From the NCBI GenBank assembly GCA_944392695.1, contig CALXXN010000005.1, forward strand, positions 62,001 through 126,000: a stretch of 64,000 bases of DNA. Reading direction: 5' to 3'. The position numbers and the translations under genes are program-made. Within the stretch, counting starts at the first letter, position 1. Each line of letters starts with the position of its first letter. This document shows positions 62,367 through 64,000 of this stretch, piece by piece. Under the pieces are notes generated by a model. The model was not told the DNA's origin. It searched no databases and saw only the letters and a program-made list of their open reading frames with translations. This DNA comes from an uncultured Spirochaetales bacterium. Its GTDB lineage: Bacteria > Spirochaetota > Spirochaetia > Sphaerochaetales > Sphaerochaetaceae.

Positions 62367-63689
62367 TCAGTCCTCAAGGACCACAGCCCTGCTTGCACCA
62401 TCGACTGTGACATCCTCAAGCTCCAGGCCATCGACATAGCGTATGCGTATGCCACGCTCCTCGATCTCAGGAAGTCCAAGGAACATGTCACTCTCGCGGA
62501 CAGGGCGCAGGCCCTCTGTGGCTACTGAGAAATGACAGCGCTTTATTTTGACAGACTCCACCTTGCGCTCGGGAAGTCCGACGATCATCGCAGCAGAAGC
62601 ACGTGCACCTGTACCCTGGCAGTCCTCGACAACAAGACCCTTGAGTCCCGGTGTCTCATCTGTGACAGGCTGTGGGTCCAGTGAGAAGCAGGACATGTCA
62701 TTGCAACCACAGCGGTAGTACATGTTGACGACGAGTGGGCAGAGGTTGTCCTTCATCACCAGGCGCTTGAACACAAGGTCATGAAGCATTCCACCACGTC
62801 CCCTGCGGCTTTTTATCCTGATTCCCCGGTCAGTACCATCGAACAAGCAATCTGAAACCTCGACATCACCAATGCCAGCGGCGGTCTCCGAGCCTATTAC
62901 AGCACCACCATGGGCGGCCTTGACCGTACAGCGGCGGATGATGACATGCTCTGTCGGTGCGGCGTCCTTGATGCCATCAGGGCCGGACCCGCTCTTCAAT
63001 GCGATGCCATCATCACCAACATGGACGAGGCAGTCCTCCACCAGGACATTGGTCGAACTTTCGATGTCTATGCCATCGGTGTTAGGAGCATCAGCAGGAT
63101 TCTCTATGGTAAGTCCACGCAAAGTGACATGGTCAGAGAAGAGAGGGTGGACCGTCCAGAAGGGGCTGTCCTTGATCTTCACCCCCTCGATTGTGATGTT
63201 CTTTGAACTGAGGATCTGTACCAGTGGAGGCCTTAGGAACTGGATCTGGCGGCCTCCGCCACCACCTGGCTGGTCCTCATAGCCAGGATTCAAGGCAGCA
63301 AAACGCTTCTCGATGTCAGTCTCCGGACCTTTCCCTGAATTGCGGCGTTCTATCGAATAATCCCACCAGGCACGGCCCGAACCATCAATCACACCAGCGC
63401 CCTTGATCACCACATCCTCGGCTTCGTTTATGAAGAGGCAAGGGTGCATGCACCAGCACTTCACACCTTCCCAGCGGCTCCAGACAGGGCGATAGGCACC
63501 AAAATCCGGGATGAACTTCAATACAGCCCCCTCCTGGAGCTCAAGGACAGTACCAGATGGCACTGTCAGGGGACCTGTCATGTAGACCCCTTTGGGGATG
63601 ACGACATGGCCTCCCTTGTCAAGGCGGTCCTGCAGGGCCTTGCTGTTGTCTGTCTGTCCGTCTGGGACGAGCTTGGTCATATTATTCAT
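62367..63689 (-). CDS. GH28 family glycoside hydrolase (polygalacturonase-like), cytoplasmic
   Basis: A 440-residue right-handed beta-helix enzyme of glycoside hydrolase family 28, which hydrolyses galacturonosyl or rhamnogalacturonan bonds. Catalytic and binding residues are all visible: Asp205 in NTDGID, Asp226/Asp227 in GDD, His260 in AHGG, and Arg291/Lys293 in RIK. There is no signal peptide, so it is likely an exo-acting enzyme on imported oligogalacturonides. GAGGAG is about 5 bases before the ATG. Adjacent kdgA and kdgK fit a pectin role. It is divergent from a sugar isomerase-like gene. Confidence 0.93.
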   Translation of the reverse strand: MNNMTKLVPDGQTDNSKALQDRLDKGGHVVIPKGVYMTGPLTVPSGTVLELQEGAVLKFIPDFGAYRPVWSRWEGVKCWCMHPCLFINEAEDVVIKGAGVIDGSGRAWWDYSIERRNSGKGPETDIEKRFAALNPGYEDQPGGGGGRQIQFLRPPLVQILSSKNITIEGVKIKDSPFWTVHPLFSDHVTLRGLTIENPADAPNTDGIDIESSTNVLVEDCLVHVGDDGIALKSGSGPDGIKDAAPTEHVIIRRCTVKAAHGGAVIGSETAAGIGDVEVSDCLFDGTDRGIRIKSRRGRGGMLHDLVFKRLVMKDNLCPLVVNMYYRCGCNDMSCFSLDPQPVTDETPGLKGLVVEDCQGTGARASAAMIVGLPERKVESVKIKRCHFSVATEGLRPVRESDMFLGLPEIEERGIRIRYVDGLELEDVTVDGASRAVVLED

Positions 63690-63719
63690 ATCTACTCCTC
63701 TACTCCACTCCTTGCTTGG

Positions 63720-63738
63720 ACAAGCGCTTTACAAGCGC
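63720..63738. promoter_or_regulatory. Direct repeat ACAAGCGC, 11-bp period, in a divergent promoter region
   Basis: ACAAGCGC occurs at 63720-63727 and 63731-63738, one helical turn apart, between the GH28 gene and the divergent isomerase-like gene. The first copy also forms the palindromic core AAGCGCTT (63722-63729). Direct repeats at this spacing suit AraC-type regulators; the palindromic core would suit a LacI-type protein. Confidence 0.35.
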
Positions 63739-63763
63739 AAGGCCATGAAATAGGCTTTCCCAC

Positions 63764-64000
63764 ATGGAGAACATTGGATTCAGGGCTCATGATTTCGGCT
63801 CCTTCGGGAGCGCTGACGAGCTTGGTGCCACCATCGAGCGCATCAAGTCACCTTCGTTCATCCAGCTGGCCATCGGCAAGGTCCTGAAACCTTCCCGTCC
63901 ATGGACGGAATGGGATGAGGACTATGTCTCGCAGATCCGGGATGCCCTGGCAGGCCATGGTGTCAGCACTGCCGTGGTCGGCTGCTACATCAACCCAGTA
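63764..64000 (+). CDS. Sugar phosphate isomerase/epimerase-like protein, N-terminal part
   Basis: The gene runs off the right edge; 79 residues are visible, starting MENIGFRAHDFGSFGSADEL. The pattern, with an early strand followed by a helix and later STAVVGCYINP, fits the TIM-barrel AP-endonuclease 2/xylose-isomerase-like family often found in sugar catabolic loci. There is no convincing ribosome site, so the start is tentative. It is divergent from the GH28 gene, with which it shares the upstream region. Confidence 0.65.
   Translation, partial: MENIGFRAHDFGSFGSADELGATIERIKSPSFIQLAIGKVLKPSRPWTEWDEDYVSQIRDALAGHGVSTAVVGCYINPV

Overview
The window looks like chromosomal DNA from a carbohydrate-fermenting, anaerobic spirochaete, most likely a Sphaerochaeta relative. 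This is an inference. It rests on the solute-binding proteins, whose leader peptides end in the spirochaete-like string VFANG(S/A/G)SET, on a pyruvate:ferredoxin oxidoreductase, a membrane pyrophosphatase and a BMP-type nucleoside transporter, and on a moderately GC-rich composition. No rRNA, phage, insertion sequence or CRISPR array was seen. One tRNA (Val, CAC) is present.

The dominant theme is uptake and intracellular breakdown of uronic-acid-containing oligosaccharides. Bases 1-3026 hold the end of a sugar ABC transporter operon closing with a heparinase II/III-family enzyme. A paralogous module (binding protein, two permeases, heparinase-like enzyme) lies at 13058-18232 on the other strand. 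It is divergent from an operon at 18432-25526 that encodes a YesM/YesN-type two-component system, a GH88 unsaturated glucuronyl hydrolase, a third heparinase-like enzyme and a discoidin-like protein. None of these lyases or hydrolases has a signal peptide, so the design appears to be 'import first, cut inside'. A third transporter operon (45705-40941) ends with a GH105 unsaturated rhamnogalacturonyl hydrolase and lies beside a very large fused regulator (45822-49028). Bases 49323-54495 carry uxaB-uxaA-uxaC plus an IclR-family regulator. kdgK and a kdgA-VOC fusion (60016-62180) finish the route from galacturonate to pyruvate and glyceraldehyde-3-phosphate. An intracellular GH28 enzyme and a CE12-like esterase add pectin-side functions.

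Between these blocks lie an uncharacterised LacI-controlled operon (YhcH, cyclase family, PanE-like reductase, LacI; 3032-6084) with a perfect 20-bp operator; an EFR1-type ferredoxin protein; an SF1 helicase; a short UvrA paralogue; a decayed zone at 26745-27967 with a frameshifted secreted-protein duplicate and two remnants of Rpn/PD-(D/E)XK-type proteins; energy metabolism genes (nifJ, hppA); and a purine-nucleoside uptake and salvage operon (33627-40763).

Regulation can be partly read from the DNA. A KdgR-like palindrome sits between kdgK and kdgA and a weaker relative lies at the uxaB promoter. Strong promoters precede bmpA, kdgK and nifJ. Each of the three complete transporter operons carries a GC-rich stem-loop directly after its binding-protein gene, which probably sets higher expression of the binding protein.
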